64,000 nt of DNA from Macrophomina tecta (lineage: Eukaryota; Ascomycota; Dothideomycetes; Botryosphaeriales; Botryosphaeriaceae), in NCBI GenBank assembly GCA_024180945.1, contig JAKSGN010000021.1, positions 1,116,001 through 1,180,000 on the forward strand, in the 5' to 3' direction. Of the stretch, positions 48,024 to 60,600 are shown one piece after another; the stretch's first letter is position 1, and each line of letters starts with the position of its first letter. Below the pieces are notes generated by a model. That model was not told the DNA's origin. It saw only the letters and a list, made by a program, of their open reading frames with translations, and searched no databases. Position numbers and translations under genes: made by a program.

Positions 48024-50342
48024 ATGTCTCGACAATGCGCGTCTGTAGCCTTAGCAGGACACAGGTCTCGCCCGAAAACTCCAACAGCCGACATGCTGAG
48101 CGCAGAGGATCTTAATAGCATCGAGGCGACATTTGACGAAACGACACTGACTCAGAAAATATACAGTAATAGCAGCGAAACACTGCTTAAGCTGGTGGAA
48201 GGGCTATGGATGCGGTGAGTGCAATCTCTTACTTTAAAACCACTAAGCTGACTGCTGCGAGCAGGTATTGCGCTATCCGTGGGCTTGATGATGAAGCTAC
48301 CATCAAAAATATCGACACAAGACTACTTCATAATTTCTTTTTCTGGCTGCTTAGCTACCGCAAGACGACTCTACGCGCCAAGGGAACGTTGGAAACCTAC
48401 TGGAAGGTCTTTTGTCTAGTCCGCGAGCGCAAGGTCGGCTTCAAGCTTGACAAGCTCATCATTCGACAAACGCAAGGCGTGAGTTCTCTCAGAGGCTCCA
48501 GAATGCAGATTCCAGGATGTTAATCACGATTTATAAAGGTTCTGCAGAGATTGGTCAAGGATTTCAAGTTGCAAACAAAGAAGAGGGAGAAGGTTGCTAT
48601 GCACGTTGAGGATCTGTTCGAGGTTCTCAGGACGCTGTGGGTCTCGACGGAGATGACCTTCGATCACGAGAGGCACCGCGTGCAGCTCTCGCTTATCATG
48701 CTGCTGGCTGGCATTACGGGTAGCAGACCGGGGGCGCTCTTGGCCCTCCGCTATCGCGACGTACAGGTCACTCTCATCCAGGATCCCGCGGGCGGGCAGC
48801 GACCCATCGTCTTGATCGAGTTGACTTATCAGTACACCAAAGGCTATCTCGGTGCGAAGGATAGGTAACGTGATTATGTATGCACGGGTCTTCGTAGGAT
48901 ATGGCTGATGAAAGACTTAGCAACACTTTTCCCATACCAGAGATTAGACATGATCCGTGTCTGGTGCTCTCTCCGCACGCGTACTTTCTGGCTCTAGCGT
49001 TCAGCGATAGAGCGTTTGCAGCGCAAGACCTCGTCGGGCCTGAAGCGCTGTTTAGACTGAGAGTGGTCGATGGTCTGATGGAGGCTCGTATCCCGTGGAA
49101 AAAAGACGTTCTTGACCTTCATGTCTTCCGAAAGTCCCATCAGACTGTCTATGGTACTAGGATATCGACGCAATCTTTGCCTGATAGCACGGTCCGCCCA
49201 TGGCTTAGGAGACTTGGCGAAGTCACCGGGATGAAAAAAATCTGCCACCCGTACGTTCTCCGGTATGCTGCAGGGAAGGCTTTCGACAGCTGTAGTATGT
49301 GCTGACTGTTTCTTATCTCGAACCTTTTCATACTTTATTTTCCCGCAAACTTGGGTAATAAAGCTAATAAGCCTTTGCATTAGATGAGATCAGCGACTCC
49401 TTACGGAACCTCATCATGCAACATTCCAAGTCCGACGTCTTCCAGCGGCATTACCTTCCACGGTACATCAGCGCAGATACACAGGCCGCCTATCGAGGAA
49501 TGGCAGCTCAGTCGGCCGTGATGCGGGCGGCGAGCGGTATGCGGCGTTCGATAGACCCAAGACGACCACGGAATCTCACTATCAAGCAGTCAGCCAGCAT
49601 CGAGAAGCATCCGAAAGTAACCGTGTTGGGTGAGAAGAGAGACAAAATCAGTCAGGAATTGGCAAGGGCGAAGCTTTTGAAGGTTTCCCCGGCAGTGCTC
49701 TCGAGTCTTCGGAGCGCCAGACACGACGCGGCTCTCGCTTACCGGAGAGAAAAACGGCGGCAAAGACAAGCGCTGCTCAATAAGCTCAAGAAGGAATTTG
49801 ACAGAGATCAGGCTATCGCGGATATCCAGGACCAGCTTCACAATCGGCCGGTCGATGCCCCCCGGCAGACTTTAGGCGGGCATCTCCCTCTGACAAGAGC
49901 TCGCGTATACCATACACTGTTCACGATCCCTGAACCGACATACGAAGAAGACAATTGCCGCATAATGCGTGCAATCAATGCCCTTATTACCTTGTGTGGA
50001 GCTAAAGAAAGCAACATACAAGATACTTCAGCATGCCCCGCTTACAAAACAGGCCAGCAATACGAAGACATGGCTGCGGATCCGATGAGACCTCTGGACA
50101 GGACTGAAGGCTCTCGTACACTCCAGTGCAAGCCTACACAATGCTTTCTTTGCCTCGGGGACCGAGAACTTTTGATCGGAAAGCGTCTGAAGGAGTTTTA
50201 CAGCAGAAGAGACTTGAAAAAGCACCTGTATTGTCATCACCTAAAATGCATCTCTGAAAAGGGTGTCATTGTTTGCCCGATAGATCGCCAAAAGCTCATT
50301 GGTCATGCTGGGATTATTACCCACTGGCATTCATTTCATTGA
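48024..50342 (+). CDS. DUF3435 tyrosine-recombinase-like protein with C2H2 fingers (Starship captain family)
   Basis: Five exons: 48024-48214, 48265-48478, 48548-48864, 48921-49294, 49384-50342. They encode about 684 residues. Introns are 50, 69, 56 and 89 nt, three with GTGAGT or GTATGT donors and one with GTAACG. The reading frame closes only with these splices. Exon 2 carries the N-terminal SAM-like helices of the family (LETYWKVFCLVRERK). Exon 3 has TGSRPGALLALRYRD with the putative first catalytic Arg195. Exon 4 has KDSNTFPIPEI and HPYVLRYAAGKAF (H350, R355). Exon 5 has HSKSDVFQRHYLPRY with the candidate nucleophile Tyr389. The C-terminus holds zinc-finger patterns (C619, C622, H646, H650/651; C663 to H684). 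DUF3435 proteins include the recombinases that move Starships, but many copies are domesticated or orphaned. The gene lies about 0.5 kb inside the AT/GC border and points inward, as a captain would. Confidence 0.88.
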
Positions 50343-51506
50343 ATTCCAAACATTTTATCTGCAAGTGGGATGCGGCGAAGTAGTATAATCTTTGTTCCGG
50401 ACCTCTCCTATATTTTCTATTATAAAAAATTTTATTAATACGAGCGAGGATGGAAGACAAGAAACCTGTAAGCGAAATAGCTGAACAACGTTGAGCTGAC
50501 TGGCTGACTGGCAATAATTGTGCAACTGTTGGAACATCACGTGTTTGTATGTATGTACATTAGATTTAGCTTACTCATTAGCGAGCATGGATAAGAGGCC
50601 TTCCCCTGAGAGGCCCTCTCAGTCCTCATGCCGCTCATTATCAATTGATGGTATCACCACCAAATCCAACAGCAACTGTACAAACGTCAATCGCACCACC
50701 ATTTGATGACATCATCTTCGTCAAGCATCTTCTGTCATTGGTATCTACCTATCGCCTGGGTAGTGCTATAAAACGGATTTGAGCAACAAAGTTTGGCAGG
50801 CTAGTAATTTAGAGTCATACGTCCCTGGTGCTGATGCTGGTTGCAGCTGACAAGAATACGTTGGGAGCTTGGCCTCTTCCCTGTCAGGGTGGCAAATCGA
50901 TGCATAGTGCCGTTCTCATCAATACTACGCCAAGGTGAGAAGGTTATCGCATTGCTTGGGGAAATGCAGGCAAGAGAAAGGGCATAAACGGTATAAAGCC
51001 TAACCCTGTACGGTAGAACGGATCACGGCTTGTGACACCACTAATCCAGAACCGGAATTTGCAAGGAAACGAGTGCCGCATCGAGAGAGAAGCCTTAATT
51101 CATAAAGTCACCGTTCTATTAATAGCTCTCCCTTCCCGCGGGTGCTAGTGGCAGTGCTGCAGGCGCATGCGTCTTGATGCGGTAGGAGCCAACAGTGGCT
51201 CCGCATGCAATCAGAGCCACGTGCACAATTGAAGAGATTTACCACCCTAAAGCGGGATACTTACATACATAAATTCCACTCGGTAAATTTTCATCTTCTT
51301 TTTCTTTTCATGTTTCATCTCATTCTCAACAATACAGACCAAATCGCATCTGTCCCTAGAATCGAATCGACCTTGACACAATCATGTCATCTATGAATGC
51401 CCAGTATGTACGGTTTGGAAAAATCTAATCAATTAGCACTAATAGTACTATCAGGGTTTTCTGTTCGGAGATTTTTTACTTTGACATCGGCCTATTCAAA
51501 CGGCGC
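50343..51506. other. Intergenic, no gene seen
   Basis: Normal-GC sequence after the DUF3435 stop. Several short frames occur on both strands with no recognisable domain or splice pattern. Confidence 0.5.
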
Positions 51507-52249
51507 TTTGGTGTACATCAAGAGGCTTTACTTCGTCTCCTCCGCAGGCCACGACAGGGGCCGCGTCAGGAAGTTGTTGGAAGCATTCTCCGCTTATTGG
51601 ATCTGATCAGGTGCAACAAGGGGCCGCCCGTCGAGTTCAGGTGGGTGCCGGCGCACGAAGGGATCGCAGGCAACGACAAGGCGCATAGCTTGGCACTAGA
51701 AGCCACGAAGAGCAACCAACAGGCTCCTCTAAGCAGACTACTACGGTCGTCAGCCATGGCTCGGTGTAAGGAAATCACCTCGAGACTATGGAGGAAGACG
51801 TTCGAAGCGTCTAAGGTCGGCGAGTCGATCCGCAAGCTTGATCGCGCGTTGGCGCATTTCCATACCAAGAAGCTCTATGACCAACTGAACTATAGAGAAG
51901 CAGTAGCAATTGCGCAGTTGGACGTCGAAAGCGATCCTAAACGAGCCATTATACAAGATCAAGCGAGCAGATTCACCCTCGTGTGGGTGCGGAGCAGGAA
52001 AAGAAACCGTTAGGCACTTCCTGCTCGAATGTCCACGCTGGATGGATCTTCGCGCTAGACTATAGGTCGACTTGGGCACTAGATTCGGAGATCGCGCGTT
52101 CATGCTAGGCGGATGGTCGGGCACGAAAAGACCCGACGGTAGGTATGTGGATGGCCCGCCGGAGAAGTGGCGGGCAGACGTACGCGTAGTTAGAGCAACG
52201 GCGGCATTTGCCCTAGCTACGGGAAGACTAATTATAACTAAAGACTAAG
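51507..52249 (+). pseudogene. LINE ORF2 remnant: RNase H and C-terminal CCHC
   Basis: From about 51507 the frame reads FGVHQEALLRLLRRPRQGP, then FRWVPAHEGIAGNDKAHSLA, the fourth conserved RNase H block (His near WVPAH and Asp replaced by GND). It stays open to 52013. A frameshift near 51980-51990 is needed to reach CGAGKETVRHFLLECPRW, the Cys/His motif that follows RNase H in Tad and I-clade ORF2 proteins. A TAG at 52063-52065 then interrupts the tail (GRYVDGPPEKWRADVRVVRA). The apurinic endonuclease and reverse transcriptase domains are absent. In life this protein would have copied the element's RNA at the target site. Confidence 0.75.
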
Positions 52250-52595
52250 AGCTTAGTCCTTCTTAAGGCAAATTAACTCCTTCTCTAACTAGCCGTTACG
52301 CCGCTACAGGGACTAATAGCACTCGGGAAGTGGTCTCGAAGGGGATAGTATGAGGGGTGTAGGGAGGATAGCTTTACTTTCATATTTCCTTTCTTTTGTT
52401 TTGTTCTAGTGTTTTATTTAACGTTATCTGTTGGTGCTTTCGTTTATGTCTATTTTCAGATTGCTAAACAGGAGGAGTAATGGTTTCTTTGCATACAGCG
52501 TGCTGGGCCTTGAATGAACCGGGATCCCAATGTAGCTTAGCGTAGAATAGCGCTCATTGTCCCTATGGTCTACTGAGGCCGACGGGTGTATGAAT

Positions 52596-52626
52596 AATCA
52601 TCATCATCATCATCATCATTATCATC
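52596..52626 (+). repeat. ATC triplet repeat at the LINE 3' end
   Basis: About nine ATC/ATT units directly after the LINE 3' sequence. Many fungal LINEs end in a short tandem repeat instead of poly(A). Confidence 0.75.
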
Positions 52627-55039
52627 AGTTCGATTGACCTGATCCAGAATCACCCCCATCAGAATAATCCTTACGATTCACCAGATTGTATACACTTTCC
52701 TACTTGTATATAAAACCACACTCCTTAGATAGCTTTGACCTTCGTGGTCAACTTCCATAACAATTCAGCACATTGTTAGTAACACGGCCTTCGCACGCAG
52801 TGCTCAGTCTCATCACGTGTTCGACTTGCTCTTACCCTCTTCTTGTACCCACTCAAGGAAAACCCCTCGACAGGTTTTCTCCCTCTTTGGTGTTTGGATC
52901 CTTAGAGGCAGAGGCCCGCTCGTTACAGCACAGGAGGAAGCGTGGGAGCAATTACCACAGTCACTTTTTGTTGGATTTGGGTGAGTGAAAAGTAGTGAGG
53001 TCAGAAAGAAGAGTAGATTCTGCCTGTCCCCTGAGAGGGAGGCAAGTAGGCTTGCTTATATACATAAATAAGTGCTTGAATAACCGAGGAGAATAGAAGC
53101 CGATATTGCTATCCGAAGCTTGTGAAGATGAGGAGTAGTGAGGAGGTGGCAAAGAGTAGATGCTGATCTGAGGCAGTAAGGCAAAATAGTCTTGACACTT
53201 TTTGTCAAACATTAAGCGTTACAGGACTATCCGCGGCTTACTAGTCCGACACTGTAGTATAAAGGGATTCTCCCCCACCACTCATTACACTCTTCAGTAG
53301 CATCGTCAATTCATTCTCTACTCATCACAAAGTCTTACACTTTTCGACTCTGTATTAGGTAGTATGAAGTGGAGGTGTAAGGCAGTAATTGCTGCACGGC
53401 TGGCACACTAAGTGCTAGAAGAAAATCAACACCAAATTCGTTCTTAGCAGTCATTTTTAACCCATTACTAACGTTATATAAGCAGCAGAAAGCATGCGTT
53501 GAGAAACAACGACTTTCGTGGGTGTTGGCGATCGCTTATGCTCGCCAAGCGTACGGAAACTTTTGTCAGGTCACTGTAGGGTTCCCCGCTCTGCAAGTCT
53601 CCCTATTCGTTCTATCGTCGTACATCGCAACGGTGCTGTGTCCGTCGCCATAGAGCATGTAGTATGACTGCTGATTGGCTTTTAGCCAAACTGCATAAAT
53701 GTGGGATAATATAACTTATGCAATGTTGTTGCTTATCATCGTTATTATTTGGTTGTCCTTGTTAAAGACCGCTCTTACGGTCTGCCCTTATCCCACCTTA
53801 CACATAAGCAATTATGCGCCTCACATTCGTTACTAAACTACAGCGCCTCATTAAATGGACACGTTGCTTTACAGCCACAGAGGTATTTAGTTAATTGCAT
53901 TAATTAATGGACTAGCGGCATCTTCATTATTGAAGACCGTTCAATACGTTCCATCAATAATCGTTCCCTAGTCCAGCACCTCGTTGTTAGGTCGAGTAAT
54001 AAAGATCTGCCGCCATAGTACAGCTCTCAGAGAGCAGCTTGCCATCATTAGAGATCACCCTATCAGGGGTGCGCTCAACTGATTTCGCGCTGTATTCAAG
54101 TCAGCTCACAGTCAGTAGTGGGAATTAGAGCCAACATTCAGAGCGTGGTGTAATGTGCGGAAAGGATTCCGCGCAAGTCAAAAACCAAGGGGACTCACTT
54201 CCTCAATCGATTATCGCATACGTCATTCGACCACCACCAAAATTGTAGCTAAGCTCTCCACAGAGAGAATAGTAAGGTACGAGACTGATGGAACGAAGGC
54301 AGCCTGTCTGTCGCACCATCTCTGCTTAGTCAGCTCAATGTATATAACCTACCCCGCTCGATAGTTAAATCATCAGAGCTTCTCATTTTGTTCCATCAGA
54401 GACCTCCGCGGAAGTAGCAAAATCATCCAATCAGCGAGGAGATTTCCGATTAACATGTCGGCGGAGAAGTCCGGCTCCGCGCTTATCTTCGGAAATAGAT
54501 GCATAACAGCGGTCAAGATCAGCATCTAAGCGCTGATCGTGTCCCGCATCCACTCCTATCTTCCTTTCATGCAGTCGATCTTGGCAACATTAACATATAT
54601 ATAATAAATTAGCTGCAGCAATAAGAACTTGCGGTACAGGAGGACGTATAGCATGAGTTCCGAGCGCAGGCCCTCGGCGCGACAGGCAAGCGGGCTCTGT
54701 TGTTAAGGTGAAGATCCAGATACAGAAGCAGCAGCAGGTGTGGTAAGCGATATGCATTTGGCGGAGCTTTGGGGCACAGCGGCAGGCTGGTTGAGTGGAA
54801 GGCCGACAGATGGCGCCACTGCGCGCACAGTTAAGGCGAATGATCGCAAAGGCAGCTGGGCAACATCAGCGCGCAGCTGGTTACACAGCATACTCAAAGA
54901 AAAGGGCGGTGGCCAGTAACTGCATGCAAAGACTGCTTAGAACTACCGGGGGGTCTTGTCTCTCTTACGCTTTTCCGTCAGTAACGCCCAACATTTTCCG
55001 TTGTGCATACACATACTGGCTGCATCTCGCCTGACCAAT
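52627..55039. other. Long intergenic region, no gene assigned
   Basis: About 2.4 kb of normal-GC sequence. Open frames of 60-85 codons occur on both strands (for example 52773-52988 plus and 52961-53212 minus), but none has a domain, a splice-supported extension or coherent codon use. A partial inverted similarity (GTGGGATAA near 53700 and TTATCCCAC near 53790) is too short to call an element. Confidence 0.5.
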
Positions 55040-55062
55040 AAAAAAAAAAAAAAAAAAAAAAA
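55040..55062 (+). repeat. Uninterrupted A(23) tract
   Basis: A homopolymer of 23 A on the plus strand, 68 bases beyond the stop of the minus-strand RRM gene. On that gene's strand it is a T run, so it is not its poly(A) tail. It could mark the end of a plus-strand retroposed copy, or be a slippage microsatellite. Confidence 0.9.
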
Positions 55063-55129
55063 CCGCCAACGCCAACGCATAAGCCTGTGCTGATGCCGTT
55101 CTCGCGCTTCCGCCCATCTATTAACCTGT

Positions 55130-56222
55130 CTACCGGTTCCTCTGTCGGCACATACATGTTAGTCTCCGTACGGATGACGAGGTGCCTATATCCGGTGCCC
55201 ACTTACCCGCTGCGGCCCTCCGTTGGCGATCACAATTCCCGGTTCCGACACCGATATCGAGTGCCGGTCCTCCTTGACCAAAATCTGCCTCCCTTTCCAC
55301 ATCTCCCTGTCGAGCCCCTCGATCGCCTGTCTAACTTCCACCGCCGACCCGAATCTGACGACGGCAAAGTGTTTCCTCATGTACACTCCCTGCGCACGCC
55401 CGTAGGGCCGTACCAGATCTAGGATCTCCGTCTGAGAGACGCCATTAGGCAACTCCGATATATGCACTCCTCTTAATTCCGTTTGTACTACTCCGTTGGC
55501 GATATTCATTATTAGCCCATGCTCATTGGTCATTGGCATACTTAGAGGCACCGTTATGGTCGGCACCCGCGGATAGTAGGCAGCTGTAGTAGTGCATATG
55601 GGCATCTGAGCAACTGTGATTGGCACTGTCACGCTAGGTTGCTGCATTGGGTTCGTGACTAAAGGCACGGGCGCGACAGGGTACCAGTCTGGGACATTCT
55701 GTGCAGCTAATTCCGACCTAGCTGTAATGCGAGATTTGTTGTCTGAATGACCCGTTGTTCCGGGATAGTACGTCGCGCAATTGCACATGAGCAGGACTGG
55801 ATCCCGGCACGAAGCGTCGAAGTAGTGCACTAGTAGCGGCCGGCCGAGACGAGCAGTTATCTCCGATACCAGAAAATCTGCGACGAGATATGGGTTAGTC
55901 TCCGAAAAAGCGAGAGAATTATGTCCCACGCACGATATACACTCGCTGCGTCCTGTTCCGATTTTACGCTGAAGTAGCCCTTGAGTCCCTCTGGTCCGTG
56001 CCAAGATTCATCTATATTGGTCCAGCCTGGCTGACTCGTCGTGGCATCTCGGACAAGGTCCTTCAGCTTTTGCCAATTAAAATGTTCCGGCAACTGCGCC
56101 AAGGCAATGACACCACGTTAGTAACCAGCCAGAGGGGTCGAGGCACCAGCACATACTCCAGAAACAATGAAAAAGTTCTTTTCTCTTTGAGGCCGGGGAG
56201 GCTCGGTGCGAAAATAGGTCAT
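55130..56222 (-). CDS. Two-RRM RNA-binding protein
   Basis: Four-exon model on the minus strand: 56222-56157, 56093-55934, 55877-55207, 55141-55130, encoding about 302 residues. Introns are 63, 56 and 65 nt; each has an ACTAAC/CTAAC branch site and a CAG acceptor (GCAG for two, ACAG for the third). Donors are GTATGT, GTGCGT and GTAAGT. RRM1 starts NFFIVSGLPEHFNWQKLKDL; its RNP2 core FFIVSGL is created only by the first splice. The RNP1-like block is KGYFSVKS. A Pro/Thr-rich linker follows, then RRM2 with RNP2 (GVHISELP) and RNP1 (KHFAVVRF). The start chosen gives MTYFRTEPPRP; further 5' exons are possible. The last exon is tiny and least certain. Such proteins bind mRNA in splicing, export or stability; the exact role is not visible. 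Confidence 0.78.
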
Positions 56223-56707
56223 TGCGAGGGTTTCTAACGCAAGCCCGCCGACCAGATATATGAGTGCAAAGGGTGAGAGCGCCTGGGCAGATGTAGGGAG
56301 CCGTTTGACAGACGCTGAGCGACAATGGTATGTCAAAGCTGATGTACGGTGGAAGGAGGGGGCCGGAGCCGTTGAGCATAAGCGCGAACAGAACAGGATT
56401 GAGGAACCTAAGAACGGAGTAGAGATAAATCTAACCTAGACTTATATATCAGCAAGTCCATGGCCAAGGGATTGTGAGTAATATTTATGTCAATGTGACC
56501 AGTAGATGCGAGGCATAGAAAAGCGAGCGAGCAGCAAGAGAGGCCCCCTCTCGGGAGGTACACAGGGCCCTTATCGAGAGCCACTCTCGTGGAGCTGGGA
56601 GCTTTTACAGACAGGGATGCGGCAATGTTGACATGGATCGAGGGTCCGCTCGCTTAGAGCACAGGAGCGGGGATTGAGTACCGTAGATCCAGAGCAGTCC
56701 AAGGAGG

Positions 56708-56935
56708 TCAGATGCAGGCGGGCACCGTGGCAGCATCCCCGGTTTGTGCTCCACTCTGCATCTGCGCACGGGCCACCGATCTTCCGGGCGTGGACAAGGG
56801 AGCTTTCACTTGCCATATAGAGGCAATAGTTTCCGGTAGCCGCTGATGTGTTCCGCTCTGGCTAAGCAGCGCATACTGATTGTACGACACAACAGCTGGA
56901 GCCTGAGCGACCATCATATGCGGCGCGTGTTTCAC
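56708..56935 (-). other. Unassigned open frame, possible 5' exon of the RRM gene
   Basis: A 75-codon minus-strand frame with Gln/Ala/Tyr-rich sequence (MMVAQAPAVVSYNQYALLSQ) about 490 bases before the RRM start. The composition resembles the low-complexity N-termini of fungal RRM proteins. No splice pair joining it in frame to 56222 was confirmed, so it is listed only as a candidate. Confidence 0.25.
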
Positions 56936-57699
56936 GCTGCAGAATCCTCAAACAAGCAGCAGGTCCGCAAGGCAGGACAATCATTCACCACCCTTTGCTG
57001 CAGCCTGCTGCCCCCAGCATTGCCAATGGTTCGCCACTTGTGCCAACCGACCAGCGCCACCCGGACTATGGTTCGCAAGCACCCACCCAACCGGCATTGG
57101 ACAAAGCCTATGTGCAGGAGGGCTATTAATGGAGATACATGCACGATTGGTGCACCGTACGGTGAGAGGCCCTGTCGTTGGGAAACGTAATCTCAGCGGT
57201 ACGGGCCGATTCCGCCAGACGCGTGCGTGATTGTGGGGCTTGTACGTCATGTGTCGCAATTCCATTGCTCTATCGGATTATGTTGTGTATCATCGGCTAA
57301 CAATGCTAAAAGAAGCTTCGGTCGCCCTCGCCCTTGATTTACGACTAGACGTGATCATATGGCAGGCTGAACTAGTTTCCAAACTTCCGGGAAGCACCAC
57401 CTGCCGCTCTGTCAACCACGAACGCTAGGAAAGCACGCAAGGGAAAGACAATAACTCCCACAACCGAACAATCCAGCTGCTGAAGGGTCCGAATCATGAC
57501 ATAATGGTACGATCATGTTCCACAATCACACTGTGCTTCTACGGAACGGACCGCAAGGTTCAAGCAGAGCTTGGCTCCATGTCTTGGTGTCGTGGATAGA
57601 GAGCGCCGAAATTTTCATGCCGTCTCCTTTCTCAAATCCATCCTATACTTAATTACCCTCGTCGCGCCGCTTCATACACGTTCTCAGCTCATCAGCTTT
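56936..57699. other. Intergenic region between the divergent RRM and NRPS genes
   Basis: Short frames on both strands with no domain. I looked here for the missing N-terminal half of the NRPS condensation domain (HHxxxDG motif) and did not find it. Confidence 0.45.
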
Positions 57700-60600
57700 A
57701 TGACCTACTTATTGCCCCATCTTAGCACTCCTGCAACGAACCGTCCAACTCGCACCGCTCTCATGCAGCAACCTATGTGTCCAGGTAGCCAGGAGGAGGA
57801 CAAGGGGGAAAGCCTTTCAAGCACTTTTAGCAAGTGGAGAGGTTATATTGCTAGTCTCGATCGATGTAGGTTCCCTGATCTCGATTTCGGGTCACCAGGC
57901 TCTGCCGGCTTTGATTCGCTTGAAGTAGAGTGCCGTTACAAGCATGCCAATTAATGGCAGAAGCACGGATTCACCTTGCCCGAGCTCATCAGTGCTGCCT
58001 GGAGTCTGATACTCTATCGATACACTGGATCTGAGCAGGTCTGTTCGGCCTCTCTCACTGCGGTGCAAGACGTTACGCTGGTATGGATTCAAGCAACCGA
58101 AATTTCGCCTTCTGGCTCTGTCATAGAGCTATTGAGGCGCCTGAGAGAGGAGAAGGCCAAGCAGAAGTGTTTCGGGCCTTGTACTTGGAAACAGTTCAAG
58201 GAGATGGGCTTAGTCGGCGAAGAGGCAATTTTCGATACTGCCGTAGTCACCAAGTCCAACACAGGCGGCCTAGGTGCCCTCGAAGATTGCGCCCATCTCA
58301 AAAAAGAAGTCCAGACAAAAGTGTGTAGTCACCATACCAATCCAGCTAAGCTTTGCTAATTGTGGGGTAGCTGTCTGTCGTGGTTATCACATCCTGCACA
58401 GACGACCAGGCGACGCTCGAACTTGCTTATTGCAAATCCAAGATGAGTCGTGAACAAGCCGAACACCTGGCTGTGTCTTTATCAAAGACAATCAACAGCA
58501 TATTCGAGAACCCGAGTGTGGCTATTACCGACCTAGACATGCTGAGCAGCCAGAGTTGGATGCAGATCTCCCGGTGGAACAGCCATCGCCTACCCGTTTT
58601 TGCTACTTGCGTAAATGACGAATTCGAGAAGCAAGTTCATTCCCAGCCAGATGCGCTGGCATTGGATGGCTGGGATGGACGGATGACTTACGCGGCACTG
58701 AACGACCACACGAACCGCCTGGCAAACCACCTAGTAGCTTTGGGTGTAGCGCCCGGAACCTACGTACCCATCTGCTTCGAGAAGTCAATGTGGGCTACTG
58801 TAGCCATCATGGCGGTCGTCAAGGCAGGGGGGGCCTTTGTCCCGCTGGATCCTGCGTGGCCGTCTTCACGGCGGCAATTCATACTGCGAGAAGTGGCCGC
58901 AACAATCGTTGTAGTTTCTCCGCTTCACCGCGATCTCTTCGATGAAGCCACCATGGAACTCGTAGCCCTCGGGCCCGGTTTCCCCTTTCCCTCTTTTGAC
59001 TCAAGCCTGCAACTGCCTTCCATCAAGTCATCTGACATAGCGTATGTAATTTTCACGTCAGGAAGCACAGGCGTCCCTAAGGGCGTCCTAGTAACGCACA
59101 CAGCGCTCATGTCATCAACTTTCGGAGGCTATGCAAAAGCTTGCTCGCTGCGCAAGGGAAATAGGGTTCTACAATTCGCAGCATACACCTTCGACGCCTG
59201 CATCATGGAAATTCTCGCCACTCTGCTCTTCGGTGCGACCATCTGCGTCATATCGGACCGCGATAGGTTCGACAATCTGACAGGCGCAATCCAGCGGCTC
59301 CAGCCTGACTTTGCCTTCTTCACTCCCAGCACTGCCTCATTGCTGGACCCAGCCAAGGTCCCCAGCCTCCGCACCATCGTCCTTGGGGGTGAAAAGCTCA
59401 CCAGACACAGCATCCGTGCGTGGTCTGAACAGGTTCACCTTGTCAACGGTTATGGACCAACCGAGACGACGGTCATAGTTTCCTGTAAGGCCGGCCTCGG
59501 CCCTAAAGACGAGCCCAGCAACGTCGGACGCAGCACCTGGGGAAAGCTTTGGCTCGTGGATCCCGTGGTGCGGCGGCCTGAGCGCCTTGTGGGTGTGGGC
59601 ATGGTCGGCGAGGTCCTAATTGAGGGGCCAGGCGTGGCCATAGGCTATCTTAACAACGAAGCCGCAACGCAAACCGCATTCATCAACAGTAATGCCAGCG
59701 ACCAAGCTCGTGTATACCTGTCAGGTGACCTTGGGCGCTACGACTCAGAGGGTAATATCCACATATTGGGACGTAAGGACGCTCAAGTAAAGCTCGCCGG
59801 CCAGCGCATGGAGCTCGGGGACGTCGAGACACATCTGCAGGACATCACATTGCCCCTGGCATCGCAGGTTGCCGCTGATATCGTGTCAAGCTCGACTGAG
59901 AAGCATCGCCCGAAACTCTGTGCCTTCATCGAGCTGCGGCGTCCTCAAGAGATGAACCACGAGGAGAATGCCTCAGCTGCTAACCAGCTCTTGGATCTGC
60001 TCAAAGCAAAACTTTCCGAACGCGTGCCGCCCTACATGGTCCCTTCCGAGGTCTTTGTACTGGATAAGTTTCCCAGGATGCCGGCGTCGGGCAAGCTGGA
60101 TCGCAAACGACTGCGTCAGTTGGGTGAGGAGCGCATCATAGCGCGGATGACCGCACGATTAGATAACGGCCAGGCAGGGAAGATGCCCACATCTGGCATG
60201 GAGCAGCTGATGCAGCTCGCTTGGGCTGGTGTCCTGGAACTCGATCCGGCCCATATTGGTTTGGACGATGACTTCTTTGCGCTTGGGGGGGATTCTATCA
60301 ACGCAATGAAGCTGGTTGCCACTCTACAGGGACAAGGGTGGACAACGACGGTGCTGGATGTGTACCGCAACCCAAAGCTCTTTGATATGGCTCAGACCGT
60401 CTCAAAGACATCTATCAAGCAAGATGCACCTGCGAACTTCACGCTAGTCCCTGGCGCCGAAAAGGAACAGCTTATGATTGACGCGTCGACTGACTGCAGT
60501 GTTCCGCTGGGCGCTGTGCAAGACTTGTACCCCAGCACTCCGCTCCAAGAATGGTTCATGGTCCTTGGAGCAGTACAAGAGGGGGCTTACGTGGGCCAAC

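Larger units (their letters stand above)
51507..52626 (+). mobile_element. 5'-truncated Tad-type LINE relic
   Basis: Only the 3' end of a non-LTR retrotransposon remains: an RNase H and C-terminal Cys/His motif region followed by about 350 bases of 3' sequence and an ATC repeat (52596-52626) at the tail. Truncation at the 5' end is usual for LINE insertions. No target duplication was identified. Base composition is normal, so this copy was not RIP-mutated, but frameshifts and a stop show it is dead. Confidence 0.75.

Noticed and set aside
52596..52626. Regular triplet repeat considered as a CRISPR-like array
   Set aside because: It is a plain ATC microsatellite at a LINE 3' end without spacers.
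52773..53212. Open frames of 71 and 83 codons in the LINE-RRM interval
   Set aside because: No homology, no splice-supported extension, and they overlap on opposite strands.
55186..56004. Single-exon 272-codon version of the RRM protein
   Set aside because: Its N-terminal 40 codons read through a 56-nt intron (55878-55933) with a CTAAC branch site; the spliced model restores RRM1.
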